64,000 bases of DNA, taken from Bacteroidia bacterium. GTDB taxonomy: Bacteria; Bacteroidota; Bacteroidia; Flavobacteriales; Flavobacteriaceae. Positions 24,591 to 33,901 of the stretch are shown piece after piece. The translations under genes and the position numbers were made by a program. The stretch's first letter is position 1. Each line of letters starts with the position of its first letter. Location: NCBI GenBank assembly GCA_030428705.1, contig JAUIDI010000003.1, positions 1-64,000 on the forward strand. The letters are read 5' to 3'. Under the pieces are notes generated by a model. The model was not told the DNA's origin. It searched no databases and saw only the letters and a list, made by a program, of their open reading frames with translations.

Positions 24591-25871
24591 TCAACTCTTC
24601 TTTTTCGACATAAAATAAGTAGTTACACCCGTAGCGACAAAAAGCAACCCAATGGTACTTTCCCTAGGCCGTTCAAACAGCATGTAGCCCAAAATCCATA
24701 GACTGAAAAGTATGAACAAGATTTGCAGAAAAGGTTTCAACGGACTTCTATAGGCACCTTGTCTTCCTTTCAACCAAAATATCGAGGCCACGGTCAAGGT
24801 GCCCATCAATTGCAAAACAAAACCGGCATATAGCATTACTTCCTCAAAAGTTCCGGTCAAGGTCAACAGCATGCTGACAACGGCCTGAAACCAAAGTGCC
24901 CGTACCGGAATGCCGTTTTTGTTCTTCACAGCCAGTTTACGCCATAAGGAATGGTCTTTGGCCATGGCAAAGGTTATTCGGGATCCCGTCCATAAATAGC
25001 CGCTGATGGTGGCGATCAATTGGATCGCGATAAAATAGCTGATCCAATGGCCCTTTTCGCTGCCGAAGAGGTTTTTAAAGGCTATAAAGGCCACTTCGAC
25101 CTTCCCCGACAGTTGGTCTACCGAAGCATGTTTTAAGAATACCATTTGCAATAGCACATAGAGTAGGGTAACAACGGCCGAACCGATGACCAGCGCCTTT
25201 GGCAAATTGCGCCGCACGTCTTTTATTTCATCGACGATATAGGCGGCGGCGTTCCAACCTGTATAGGCATAGGTCACAAAAACCAAGGCTACCGCAAAGC
25301 CCGGCAGCAAGATTTCATCTTGCCATGCTCCGCTGAGGTCGATGGCGTTTTCGTGTACGGGGGCAAAAGCAAATCCCAAAATGATTAGCGTAACAATAAA
25401 CCCGACTTTGATTGCCGTGGAAACATTATGGAATTTGCCACTTTGCCCAATACTTACCGAATGCACCGCTGCCAAAACCAAGATGACCGCTACACCGAAC
25501 CATGCGTTAAAAATTGACGGCGCGATGGGACTCAAATAACTCTGCATCGCCATCACCGAAATCGCAATGGGCGCAGTAAAACCTACCGTAAGCGATGTCC
25601 ATGCATAGACATAGCCTACCAAGGGGTGTATCAATTTCGAAAGAAAAATATAGTCGCCCCCCGATTCGTCAAAATTGGTGCCCAATTCGGCATAGGTAAA
25701 GGCCCCGATAAGCGCAAAGACCCCACCCAACACCCAAAGCAAAACGATGCTCCAGGTATTTTGAATATCTACCAATTGAAAGCCCAAGCTGGTAAACACC
25801 CCGGTACCGATCATGCTGGAGATGACCAAGGCCGCGGCGGTTTTCCAGCCTATTTTGTGGTTGGGGTTCAT
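24591..25871 (-). CDS. APC-family amino-acid permease
   Basis: This 426-residue integral membrane protein has about 12 hydrophobic segments. The start GWKTAAALVISSMIGTGVFTS matches the first helix of APC transporters (unwound GTG), and EIKDVRRNLPKAL is the conserved loop after helix 6. The likely role is amino acid or amine uptake, or exchange. It is flanked on both sides by broken copies of itself and is followed upstream by a phosphotriesterase-family gene, perhaps because both handle one compound. Confidence 0.85.
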   Translation of the reverse strand: MNPNHKIGWKTAAALVISSMIGTGVFTSLGFQLVDIQNTWSIVLLWVLGGVFALIGAFTYAELGTNFDESGGDYIFLSKLIHPLVGYVYAWTSLTVGFTAPIAISVMAMQSYLSPIAPSIFNAWFGVAVILVLAAVHSVSIGQSGKFHNVSTAIKVGFIVTLIILGFAFAPVHENAIDLSGAWQDEILLPGFAVALVFVTYAYTGWNAAAYIVDEIKDVRRNLPKALVIGSAVVTLLYVLLQMVFLKHASVDQLSGKVEVAFIAFKNLFGSEKGHWISYFIAIQLIATISGYLWTGSRITFAMAKDHSLWRKLAVKNKNGIPVRALWFQAVVSMLLTLTGTFEEVMLYAGFVLQLMGTLTVASIFWLKGRQGAYRSPLKPFLQILFILFSLWILGYMLFERPRESTIGLLFVATGVTTYFMSKKKS

Positions 25872-26044
25872 AGCGCTAAGAAAATAGGAAATTCTTTAAA
25901 TGTAGTTTGTGGAAATAGATTTTTGTATGATCAATCAAAAGCAATCCTTTATTTGAACTTTAGCGAATCCTTTTGGTATGGCCAATATTTTTCAAAAATA
26001 TAAAAGCTTCCTTAGCATGGATTGAAAAGGCCACAAAATGACAA

Positions 26045-27103
26045 TTATTGTTTTCTGATATGGATGGTATAGGCGCTGCTCGGATTTTCCTTCAAGATAA
26101 GGTCAATATCCTTTTGGGTGAAGCCCTTTTCCTTAAGGCGGGGGATAAGCTTGGTAAACAAGTCGGTATACCCTCTATAAGTACCGCCGTTCTTTTCGCC
26201 TACGTCATACCATCCGGCATCGTGCGAGACCAGTACGTGGTTCAATATGCCATGGGCCTTGAGGGCCAAAAGGGTTTTAACGAACCAACCAATCGTACCG
26301 GGGGTATTCGGATCATCAGAAGGTTGGTCTTTTATATTGTCTATGGAGATCCATGCACCCAGCTTGGCAGCTTGTAAATAACCATCTACGGTTCCGTTTT
26401 GGGCATGTGTCCAAACAAATGCACTGGGGGATACCCCCATATCTTTTAATAACTTGAGTTGGGCCATTGCAGGCCCGTCAGATCCGGTATGCGAGACAAT
26501 GGTCAAACCAGTTTCTAGATGGGTGAGTGCTGCGGCACGCACCAAATTCTCATGCATTTGTGATAGTGTATCCTGATTTTCCACAGATATCTTTATAAGC
26601 CCCGGTTTGATGTCGGAACCATCGATACCGTGCTTGTATTCGCCGATCCAATGCGCAGCCAGGTCACGGGGCGAAGCTTTCAGCGCATTTTTAGGTATGA
26701 ATTTGTTCTTTCCCGACCCGTAATAGCCGGTATTCGTCAGTATGTGGATTCCTGTACTATCCGATAATTGTTGTAAGACATACGGGTCACGGCCGAGATA
26801 GGCCGGCGTGCAATCTAAAAAGGTACTAACTCCATAATCTTTAAGTTCGTTCAGGTAGGGCAATGCGCGTTCGACGATTTCATTGCGATCCCAGCGGTGG
26901 TACCCTGTACTATCGGCCCCGATCCAATCGACCATAATATGCTCATGAATGAGTACCACACCCATTTCTTCAGAGGGTATGGGTCCATTAACCGTCATGA
27001 TCTGGGCCGTAGCCCAAAAAGGAACGGTAATTGTCAATAGTGTCAACAAAAAAAGGTTAAACCAGTTGCTTTTGGTCAAACTATCTAGTTTAGATGCTAC
27101 CAT
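26045..27103 (-). CDS. Phosphotriesterase-family metallohydrolase, exported
   Basis: The protein has about 352 residues. A signal peptide at residues 1-30 ends before QIMTVNGPI. The binuclear amidohydrolase signature follows: HEHIMVDW for the first metal pair, the Lys in GLIKISVEN as bridging ligand, His in VSHTGSDG, His in THAQNGT and Asp in VSHDAGW. Relatives are lactonases or phosphotriesterases; the substrate is open. I placed the start at 27103 because the frame upstream of it (to 27211) is permease debris and not a signal peptide. Confidence 0.85.
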   Translation of the reverse strand: MVASKLDSLTKSNWFNLFLLTLLTITVPFWATAQIMTVNGPIPSEEMGVVLIHEHIMVDWIGADSTGYHRWDRNEIVERALPYLNELKDYGVSTFLDCTPAYLGRDPYVLQQLSDSTGIHILTNTGYYGSGKNKFIPKNALKASPRDLAAHWIGEYKHGIDGSDIKPGLIKISVENQDTLSQMHENLVRAAALTHLETGLTIVSHTGSDGPAMAQLKLLKDMGVSPSAFVWTHAQNGTVDGYLQAAKLGAWISIDNIKDQPSDDPNTPGTIGWFVKTLLALKAHGILNHVLVSHDAGWYDVGEKNGGTYRGYTDLFTKLIPRLKEKGFTQKDIDLILKENPSSAYTIHIRKQ

Positions 27104-27159
27104 TTTAAGATTTTTATTTACAAGGTATAAAAAGGCCGCTATTGACCAATGCGATTTGA

Positions 27160-27211
27160 AAATCATCAAAACGGTGGTCGTTTTCCGGCCTATTTTGTGG
27201 TCGGGGTTCAT
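27160..27211 (-). pseudogene. N-terminal remnant of a second APC permease
   Basis: The minus-strand frame begins MNPDHKIGRKTTTVLMI; the intact permease begins MNPNHKIGWKTAAALVI. The first 30 nucleotides differ at only two positions, then the similarity fades after about 17 codons. It runs in frame into the phosphotriesterase gene and can mislead start calling. Confidence 0.75.
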
Positions 27212-27256
27212 AGGTTGGAAACTACGAAAAACAAAAAATTTCGGAAATACTTATGG

Positions 27257-28426
27257 CTACGATTGCGTTAGATTTACTTTACTTACAAATTGTTCCAATA
27301 TCAAAATATCAGCACGATATTCCCCCGGAAAACTTGTTAAATAAGCTTTAGGTATAACTAGTTGCACATTATATTGTTTCATCTCTTCAAGCTGATTTTT
27401 GGAAATTCCTTGTTGTAGGGTAAATAAATGCTTTGTTTTAATTCTATCAGCTTCGTTAAGAATCTGTCTCCATCTATCTTTGCAAGTGGTTTTTGAGGCT
27501 AAGAATATTAGTTTTTGCTCATCAAAACTTGGATTGTTATAGGCTTCTATATTTGGAAACAAAAAGTCAGGTTTTTTATTATTTTCGGTAGTTACCTGAG
27601 TTTGAAATGTTAGTTTGGCTATTTTGAAAATTTCTTCCAAATGATGCTCCAAAGATTTTCCTGCACGACTTTTTCGTCTATTAAGAATCGTATTAGCTGA
27701 TTTGATCAGAACCTCTATACTGGGGAAAGGATTTCTTATTAACTCTGAATAACGGTCGTTTTCAATTGCTTTGAATAAATCGTATTCAGATTCAAGCCAT
27801 TTTAAAATCTCTTTATCTGGATTTGACCTAATATAATTTTGGGTAATATTATATGAACTTAGATAACAATTTCTTGCATTTGTAGCAAGCTCGATAGTAG
27901 ATGGAAATTCAACTTCTAAACCTTCAATATATTTTAAAAAGCATTTGACAAGTCGGTCTTCAGTTGTTTGCTCTTCTTGTTTTGGAATTATTCCGTTTGT
28001 TTCTGTTGAAGTAATATTCAAAGCCGCAAAAAAGCTTTCAATATCTTCATCACTACTTAAGACAAAAGCCTCAAAATATTCTTTATCTTTTTTGGAGAGC
28101 ACGAGTAAATCTCCCACATTATCATCCGTTAAAAATGGAAAACCTCGTCCAAAACGTGTTAATCTATATTCGTTACGAGTTCCTTTACCATAGTAGATAA
28201 AACGACTTGACGTTTCAAAATCGTCCTGCCATTTAATCGTTGCAAAAAGTTCTTTATTTTCTCCCTTTTCTCCTTCTGTTTCAAAAAATAAAGGCCATGA
28301 TTTTTTATGCAAATGGAATCCAGATTGATGACCGCCAGTAGAGCCAGTATCATTTGGTTGGATAAACTTACTGAATGCAATTTCAGATTGTTGAGCTGAT
28401 TGTATCGCTTTTTCTACAACACTCAT
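27257..28426 (-). CDS. EcoRII-type restriction endonuclease
   Basis: The 389-residue protein is close to EcoRII (404) in length and layout. The N-terminal effector domain contains [17 protein letters not shown] (residues 25-41). The C-terminal PD-(D/E)xK nuclease has [17 protein letters not shown] (249-264), KPDFLFPN (285-292) and [16 protein letters not shown] (309-323), typical of EcoRII/PspGI/SsoII-like enzymes. The expected target is CCWGG or a close relative, matched by the methyltransferase whose gene it overlaps by 44 bases. It is the last gene of the operon, so methylase is made first. Confidence 0.9.
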   Translation of the reverse strand: MSVVEKAIQSAQQSEIAFSKFIQPNDTGSTGGHQSGFHLHKKSWPLFFETEGEKGENKELFATIKWQDDFETSSRFIYYGKGTRNEYRLTRFGRGFPFLTDDNVGDLLVLSKKDKEYFEAFVLSSDEDIESFFAALNITSTETNGIIPKQEEQTTEDRLVKCFLKYIEGLEVEFPSTIELATNARNCYLSSYNITQNYIRSNPDKEILKWLESEYDLFKAIENDRYSELIRNPFPSIEVLIKSANTILNRRKSRAGKSLEHHLEEIFKIAKLTFQTQVTTENNKKPDFLFPNIEAYNNPSFDEQKLIFLASKTTCKDRWRQILNEADRIKTKHLFTLQQGISKNQLEEMKQYNVQLVIPKAYLTSFPGEYRADILILEQFVSKVNLTQS

Positions 28427-29624
28427 TTAAATTTTGTAATTCTTTCACAATATTTTTTGCAACGGCTTGTATTAAAGGCGTTACGACAGAATTTCCGAAT
28501 TGTTTGTAAGCTTGATTGTTCGAAACAGGAATAATAAATTCATCTGGGAATCCTTGAAGTCTGGCACACTCTCTAGGGGTTAAACGTCTCGGATTCTTGC
28601 CTTTTTGAGGAATCAGAATTTCAGCACCATCTTTGTAATATCTTGCACTCATTGTTCTTGAAATTCCGTTTAAATTAGTCAGTCCAAATCCAAAACCATT
28701 ACCCTTGGACTGATGCTTTTTCTTGTATTCCTGCAAGTAGTTCCAAAGTTTGTCGGATAAGGTATACTTTTCATCCACTTTTGGCTCTAAAATTTCCGTA
28801 ATTGCAAAATGGGCCTCTTTAGGTTGTGGAAATTCGAAAGACTCTTTTCCTTTGAAAATTGATTTTTTGAAACCGACAATGATTATCCTTTCTCGATGCT
28901 GGGGGACATAGTATTTACCATCAAGTACCTTGTGATAAAGAGAATAACCTAATTCTGAAAGTGTTTCAGTGATTACTTTAAATGTTCTCTTTTTGTCATG
29001 AGAAACAAGATTTTTTACATTTTCAAGCATAAAAACTTTTGGTTTTTTATGTTTGATTATTCTTGCAATATCAAAGAATAATGTTCCTTGTGTTTTATCC
29101 AAAAATCCGTGTTCTCTTCCTAAAGATTTCTTTTTCGTAACTCCGGCGATTGAGAAAGGTTGACAGGGGAAACCACCTAGTAAAATATCATGATCAGGAA
29201 TATCTTTTTCCGAAATTTTGGTAATATCCCCGAATGGGACTTCACCAAAGTTAGCCTCATAAGTTTTTTTGGAATAGGAATCCCATTCGCTGGAAAAAAC
29301 ACACTTTCCACCATTGTTTTGATAAGCCAGTCGAATGCCCCCAATTCCGGCAAATAAGTCTATAAACTTAAACTTAGGATTTTTTGGTGGCGGAAACGGA
29401 ATATCCCATTTGATTGGAAGATAATATTGAAAATTAGGCTCCTGAACAAGATTAAGGTTTTGGTGAAGTTCAGATAAATACTCGGTTGCAGTCGGTTTGA
29501 AATACTCTGAAATCCCGTTTTTGTGATTTTGGAAATAGTGTGTTAAATAAGCTAAATCGTTGTCGGTTTTTTTATCCACAACAATATTCAATTTAGCCCT
29601 TATGTAAGAATATTTTTTAACCAT
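28383..29624 (-). CDS. DNA (cytosine-5) methyltransferase
   Basis: The 413-residue protein shows the C5-methyltransferase motifs in order: motif [15 protein letters not shown] (88-100), motif [14 protein letters not shown] with the catalytic Cys154, motif [10 protein letters not shown], motif [17 protein letters not shown], then the target-recognition region and motifs IX-X ([30 protein letters not shown]). It is the protecting partner of the EcoRII-type enzyme. The N-terminal 80 residues precede the core and may read DNA or control expression, as in Dcm/M.EcoRII. Its start overlaps the stop of a mini-ORF by 8 bases. Confidence 0.93.
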   Translation of the reverse strand: MVKKYSYIRAKLNIVVDKKTDNDLAYLTHYFQNHKNGISEYFKPTATEYLSELHQNLNLVQEPNFQYYLPIKWDIPFPPPKNPKFKFIDLFAGIGGIRLAYQNNGGKCVFSSEWDSYSKKTYEANFGEVPFGDITKISEKDIPDHDILLGGFPCQPFSIAGVTKKKSLGREHGFLDKTQGTLFFDIARIIKHKKPKVFMLENVKNLVSHDKKRTFKVITETLSELGYSLYHKVLDGKYYVPQHRERIIIVGFKKSIFKGKESFEFPQPKEAHFAITEILEPKVDEKYTLSDKLWNYLQEYKKKHQSKGNGFGFGLTNLNGISRTMSARYYKDGAEILIPQKGKNPRRLTPRECARLQGFPDEFIIPVSNNQAYKQFGNSVVTPLIQAVAKNIVKELQNLNECCRKSDTISSTI

Positions 29625-29745
29625 TTTTTTCCAATGTAAAGGTGCTAAAAATTTGCCAGTTTTCTCTTGTAGGGAATTTCATTTTCTTAACAACGTTTTC
29701 AACCTGAGGAACTCCAGGATTGAAGTAAACAACAGTTTTATCCAT
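29617..29745 (-). CDS. 42-residue mini-ORF inside the defence operon
   Basis: Below the usual length cut-off, but its position is telling. It starts (ATG 29745) 8 bases before the end of the HEPN gene and stops 8 bases into the methyltransferase gene, so it fills the 113-base gap exactly and would couple translation of the two. The product is [42 protein letters not shown], basic and without known domain. It could be a small regulator or antitoxin, or only a translational bridge. Confidence 0.5.
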   Translation of the reverse strand: MDKTVVYFNPGVPQVENVVKKMKFPTRENWQIFSTFTLEKNG

Positions 29746-30346
29746 TTGTAATATCATCTATCATTATTCTAGAAATGGCAATGTAGGAATCAATTTTTGG
29801 GCGCGCCAGCCTTTTAGTTGAGGTCAAATATGCTCCTGGCTGAATTTTCAAATTTGCACCAAAGACATGACGAATAACGTTTTTGTATTCCCCTCTGGTA
29901 GAAGCTGTGCGATGAGCTATATGGTTTCGGACTCGACGCATTTCATTTAAAAGTGAGCCATAGTTATTTATTTGTACGCGAAATTGCTCGGTTATTGGAA
30001 TAACTTCTTTGGTACTATTATTTATATATGAAGCCTTGGTCCATTTCAACCTAGTTGGCCTCATTCTATTATAATTACTGAATTGAGTTTCTGCATCAAT
30101 TGTGCTTCGACATACCAAAGTTAATGCTGGCGCAGTGCCATTTCTATAACTTGCTTTACAAGCCACTTTCAAAGCTGTTTCTCGAATGCAATTTTCAAGA
30201 ATTGAAAATAATCTTAGAATTACAACCTCTGCGATAAAGTGTTGAAATTTAGGTTCTAATGTTCTAGAATCATTCCTATAATTTTCCAAAATTTGAATAT
30301 CGCTAAGAGCCTTATTATATGTAGTAAACAGACTTGGCGGGGGCAT
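29738..30346 (-). CDS. HEPN-domain protein (RiboL-PSP-HEPN / MAE_28990-like)
   Basis: The 202-residue helical protein carries the HEPN ribonuclease signature Rx4H: Arg140-Asn-His-Ile-Ala-His145 in RRVRNHIAHR, preceded by long helices (35-65 and 118-139). HEPN proteins of this kind are usually RNA-cleaving effectors in defence or toxin systems. The start codon shares one base with the stop codon of the DUF262 gene (TAATG), so the two are translated together and probably work together. I cannot tell which is effector and which is sensor. Confidence 0.78.
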   Translation of the reverse strand: MPPPSLFTTYNKALSDIQILENYRNDSRTLEPKFQHFIAEVVILRLFSILENCIRETALKVACKASYRNGTAPALTLVCRSTIDAETQFSNYNRMRPTRLKWTKASYINNSTKEVIPITEQFRVQINNYGSLLNEMRRVRNHIAHRTASTRGEYKNVIRHVFGANLKIQPGAYLTSTKRLARPKIDSYIAISRIMIDDITNG

Positions 30347-31347
30347 TATGAAATAAAATGTTTTATATAGTCATTCCTAGTTTGTCTTTGTGTCATACCT
30401 TGGGTAGTGGAGGAAGAAGCATTATAGAACTCAATATCTTCTTTATCTCTTTCACTTACAGGAATATCGCTATTAAAAATTTCATCAATTTCAAAAAGTC
30501 CAAGTTCTAACCTTTTTAACCCTACCTTTTTCAAACTGTCAAGAGCGATTATTAATGAAAAAAATAAAGGAGGTCTTTTAAAAATAGTTTCTTTTATTGC
30601 ACTAGGTTCAATATTTATCAAATGATTAAATACTCTTTCTAAACGATTTGACATTTCGCTAGCCCTGTCAAATTCAAAATCATATTTTTTATAGTATTTA
30701 TTTAATTTGGAAGAATTATAATTGGTAAGACCATCGAGAAAATTTACAATGACATCTGAAATAAATTGTACTTCCGCCATTCTAGCTATATCGTTTGCAC
30801 TGAAAATTTCATATTGACGCCAGAACTCTAATCTTTTTACAGACTCCTTAACACTTAGCTGTTTAAAATATCCACTGTATAAAGCATTTCTTTTTTCTTG
30901 TGCATTCAATGTTTTTGCAACGGAGTTTATTCTCGCAAAAATGTCGATAACATCAGCGTCGTCAGCACCCTGCAGGTATCCGACTGGAATAGGTGTTAAC
31001 AAAAAACTTTGCTTTTGAGCAGAAGTTAACTTTTCATATTTAACTCTTTTCTGGGTTTCGGGGAAAATTGCTGAAAATTCGTTTTTACAATAACCGATGA
31101 TGGCTCTAGAGCGTTGTTGACCGTCAACAACTTCTTTGATACTTTTGCCTTTTTCCATATCAAGAGAGTGCCTAATATATATTGCAGGTATTGGCTTTCT
31201 TTCGAAAAGTGTATTTATTAGATAGGACTTTTGGCTATCATTCCATACGGATCTTCTCTGGTACCAAGGATTTAAATTTAGTTCATTCTTTTTTTCAAGA
31301 TTGATTAAATCTTGAATAATTAATGACTGATAGTCAACTCTTTCCAT
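30346..31347 (-). CDS. DUF262 (GmrS/ParB-like nuclease fold) protein
   Basis: The 333-residue protein is the first gene of the operon. It shows the DUF262 hallmarks: NPWYQRRSVWN (26-36) and EVVDGQQRSRAI (72-83), with the DGQQR motif thought to act in nucleotide binding or cleavage as in GmrSD and SspE. FARINSVAKTLNAQEKRNALY is the conserved middle block. The C-terminal GmrSD nuclease part (DUF1524, HNH) is missing, so the protein is not a full type IV enzyme. Its partner in this gene pair is the HEPN protein. Confidence 0.82.
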   Translation of the reverse strand: MERVDYQSLIIQDLINLEKKNELNLNPWYQRRSVWNDSQKSYLINTLFERKPIPAIYIRHSLDMEKGKSIKEVVDGQQRSRAIIGYCKNEFSAIFPETQKRVKYEKLTSAQKQSFLLTPIPVGYLQGADDADVIDIFARINSVAKTLNAQEKRNALYSGYFKQLSVKESVKRLEFWRQYEIFSANDIARMAEVQFISDVIVNFLDGLTNYNSSKLNKYYKKYDFEFDRASEMSNRLERVFNHLINIEPSAIKETIFKRPPLFFSLIIALDSLKKVGLKRLELGLFEIDEIFNSDIPVSERDKEDIEFYNASSSTTQGMTQRQTRNDYIKHFIS

Positions 31348-31361
31348 AATATATTTTTAAG

Positions 31362-31381
31362 TTGTGCAAATATTTGTACAA
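31362..31381. promoter_or_regulatory. Palindrome before the defence operon
   Basis: TTGTGCAAATATTTGTACAA has 10-bp arms with one mismatch, centred 24 bases upstream of the DUF262 start. A second perfect palindrome, GTTACTAGTAAC, lies at 31383-31394. Both are placed to bind a regulator of the operon. On the minus strand AATATTTG in the first one resembles a -7 box. Confidence 0.5.
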
Positions 31382-31560
31382 AGTTACTAGTAACTATGCC
31401 TTTAATACTCTGAATATAGAAAAACCTCAGTATTTATTTAATGTAAGAAACCCTAAAAATAAAATGTCCCCAAATTTTTTTATGCGCGATTAACTTATAA
31501 AACCCGTCTTAAAGCCTAATCAAACTTTAGGGCGTTCTTAAACCGCATAAACACACTATT

Positions 31561-31758
31561 ATGAAATTGGGACGAAATCTCTTCAAAAAAGATCAGTCGA
31601 TCTGGGGCAAACCCTTGATCGTCTATGATCAAACCAAAATGGATGCGCTGTTTTCAGAGATCCAGCAACTCGAAAACGGCGAACAAACCATCTTTACAGA
31701 TACACCAAAACCCCAGGTTTCCTTGGAGACCGAGCTGTATCTGATGCTACATGCCTAA
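31561..31758 (+). CDS. Small hypothetical protein, head of the envelope cluster
   Basis: The 65-residue protein (MKLGRNLFKKDQSIWGKPL...) has no recognised domain, no signal peptide and no membrane segment; the C-terminal half is acidic. It starts with a clear ATG and is 32 bases ahead of the membrane protein at 31791 on the same strand, which suggests a joint transcript. GC content rises again here compared with the defence operon. Confidence 0.6.
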   Translation: MKLGRNLFKKDQSIWGKPLIVYDQTKMDALFSEIQQLENGEQTIFTDTPKPQVSLETELYLMLHA

Positions 31759-31790
31759 TTCCTATTTCCTAATCCCTAGCTCCTAAAAAA

Positions 31791-33005
31791 ATGGTTTTTT
31801 CAAATCAAGAGTTAAAGAACATGGCCTATCGTTCGGCGAACTTGGGCCTGGCCCCACAGTCCGACTTTATTTTGGACGAAAAGAAGATCATCAACGGCTA
31901 TAAGAACAAAAAATATGGCCTGAACGAACGGATCGGCGAATTGGGCGAATCGCTTTCCGAACACATTCACAAAATGGAAGTCGTCAAGGGGCAACTTTCA
32001 AAAGAAGTGGTCGCATTGAACAAGGCGAAAAGTGCCGCTATCGAAGAAGAGATTACCGAAACAAAAGGGCTCATCACCCATCAAAAAACGGACATCAAAA
32101 ACCATATTCGTCGTTGTCAATTGAACGGCGACCTATTGACTCCCCGCTACAATGTGGACGAGATCATCGATGCCGATGATTTTGAACCTGTAACAACGCA
32201 ACCCAAAAAGCAGGAAGAGAAAAAGCAAAAACCAAAACGATTTCCGTATTGGCTGCTGTATATCGTCGAAGTGATCTTTATTTTTGGTGAGGGCGTGCTG
32301 TTCTATAACATCTTGACCGAAACGCACGACCTGCCCGAGATCATTCTGCGAAGTATTTTCTTTATCCCCATTGTTTTTGCGGCAAGTTTTTTGACCTCGC
32401 GACGGATTTCGTTGCGCTGGGCCTGGCTTCCGACCCTGTTGATCCTGAGCGTGTATGCCATACTCTCCTTTACGGTGATGGAATGGTTCTTTGAATCACA
32501 GGCCCTTGACGAGACCCTGACCTTTCAGGATTTCTTCGTCAAAAACGGCTTTCTCATTTTGGGTGCCGTGATGATGGTCACCTTGGCGCTCTTTCTAACG
32601 AATGCCGTCAAAAGCATGTACGGACATAAAGAAAAGGCAAGGCCAAAACCCAAAAAAGAAATTCATGTTCCGAAAAGCGCGAGCACATCCCCGCAGCAAA
32701 TGGACCTCGACCTAAAGTTCAACGAACTTAAAGGGTCTTACAAGCGGCTACGAAAGTTGGAAGACAAACTAGCTAGCTCACACACGGCCGGTAAGACCGA
32801 GTTCAAGCGAATTTTAGGCGATGTCTCGGTTTTAGAGGCTAAAGCTGCGGGGATCTCGGAACAGATCGGTACCTGCGAAAAGGAACTGAGCACCTTGGAA
32901 CTGGAGTCTTTTGAAGAAATCAACCGGTATCGAGAGCATTTCGAGAATTACAAAAACGATGATGTACCCATTCGTTGGAGGGATTTTGATTTTACGGAAA
33001 TATGA
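31791..33005 (+). CDS. Four-helix membrane protein with coiled coils (envelope cluster)
   Basis: The 404-residue protein of unknown family has an N-terminal coiled coil (about 40-105), a Lys-rich linker, and four hydrophobic helices (about 155-177, 186-205, 212-230, 250-270). A second coiled coil follows (about 305-380). Such an arrangement places both coiled coils on the cytoplasmic side. It may be a scaffold that links cytoplasmic partners with the envelope proteins encoded next to it. Confidence 0.7.
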   Translation: MVFSNQELKNMAYRSANLGLAPQSDFILDEKKIINGYKNKKYGLNERIGELGESLSEHIHKMEVVKGQLSKEVVALNKAKSAAIEEEITETKGLITHQKTDIKNHIRRCQLNGDLLTPRYNVDEIIDADDFEPVTTQPKKQEEKKQKPKRFPYWLLYIVEVIFIFGEGVLFYNILTETHDLPEIILRSIFFIPIVFAASFLTSRRISLRWAWLPTLLILSVYAILSFTVMEWFFESQALDETLTFQDFFVKNGFLILGAVMMVTLALFLTNAVKSMYGHKEKARPKPKKEIHVPKSASTSPQQMDLDLKFNELKGSYKRLRKLEDKLASSHTAGKTEFKRILGDVSVLEAKAAGISEQIGTCEKELSTLELESFEEINRYREHFENYKNDDVPIRWRDFDFTEI

Positions 33006-33076
33006 AGGAGTAGTTAGTGGATAGTGAGTAGTAGTTAGTATGGAGTATAATGTATATGAGCCGTTAGTAACTCCAT

Positions 33077-33143
33077 GTCAGTTCGAGCGCAGTCGAAACC
33101 TATTTCGGTAGCGGGGTAGTTCTCGACTCCGCTCGAACGGACA
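33077..33143. repeat. Dispersed inverted repeat, copy 1
   Basis: The arms GTCAGTTCGAGCGCAGTCGA and TCGACTCCGCTCGAACGGAC pair with few mismatches around a loop of about 27 bases. A close relative lies at 36871-36944. This is a common flavobacterial intergenic repeat type, probably REP/MITE-like. Confidence 0.65.
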
Positions 33144-33167
33144 GAACAAACAATAAAAAAGAACCAA

Positions 33168-33899
33168 ATGAAAAAAGAAATAATAATATGCAGCTTAATC
33201 TTGGTCATTGCGTTTTTCACAAGTTGCAATACTGAATGTGAGACGGTAACGACCCGAAACATTACCATTTTGGTCGACGCCACCGATTCATTGCTTATCG
33301 ACAAGGCAAAACACGAGTTGCGAAAGGAAAATTTCGAACAATTGGTCAACCATGAATTGGGGCTGAAGGAAAACCCCAAATGTTTTACGGTGAACTATGA
33401 TTTCGGTATCATCTCGACCCGCAGTTATTACAATCCGACTTCGACGGCGTTGTCACATACCGATTGGGGGCAGGCGCGTAACAAATTGACCATAGGCTGG
33501 CGCGATTTCTACGCGGCCCACGAAGAAAACCTGCATAGTTTGGATTCTGTGGGGCTGATGGAAAGCACTTCGCTCTTTCCCACCTTGATGAAAGCGATTA
33601 ACAAAACCGAAGGCACGGTTATCGTGGTCAGCGATTTGATCGAGAACAATCCCGTGGTGAATTTTTATAAAAATCCGCCTACGACACCCGAGCAAATGGA
33701 AAAGGCCTATGCGGATCTGGTCGGGTATTATCTGCCGGACCGTGTTTCGCATACGGTACAAAAAGAAGTGGTTTTTATCGTGATGTCCGAACCTAAGGAT
33801 TCGGGGGTCGTGCACAAGGCCCGCGCCTTTTGGAAATACGCCCTGGAAGAACACCTCGGGCTCAAAGTTTCGTTTGCCGACGGAATCACAACCCTGTAG
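33168..33899 (+). CDS. Lipoprotein with a von Willebrand A-like fold
   Basis: The 243-residue protein has a signal peptide ending in a lipobox (FFTSC, Cys near residue 20). The mature part has the alternation of a vWA domain: a first strand with a MIDAS-like D-x-T-x-S (ILVDATDS, about residues 34-41), and later VIVVSDLIENN, which resembles the second metal-binding loop. It probably binds a protein or peptidoglycan partner at the periplasmic face. It is 2 bases ahead of the next gene, so they are co-translated. Confidence 0.65.
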   Translation: MKKEIIICSLILVIAFFTSCNTECETVTTRNITILVDATDSLLIDKAKHELRKENFEQLVNHELGLKENPKCFTVNYDFGIISTRSYYNPTSTALSHTDWGQARNKLTIGWRDFYAAHEENLHSLDSVGLMESTSLFPTLMKAINKTEGTVIVVSDLIENNPVVNFYKNPPTTPEQMEKAYADLVGYYLPDRVSHTVQKEVVFIVMSEPKDSGVVHKARAFWKYALEEHLGLKVSFADGITTL

Positions 33900-33901
33900 C
33901 C

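Noticed and set aside
27104-27211. N-terminal extension of the phosphotriesterase-family protein
   Set aside because: Its first 17 residues match the start of the neighbouring APC permease and lie before a complete signal peptide, so it is permease debris.
33830-33901. Longer start for the polytopic membrane protein of the envelope cluster
   Set aside because: It would overlap the lipoprotein gene by 70 bases with a charged, arginine-rich stretch; ATG 33902 directly precedes the first membrane helix.
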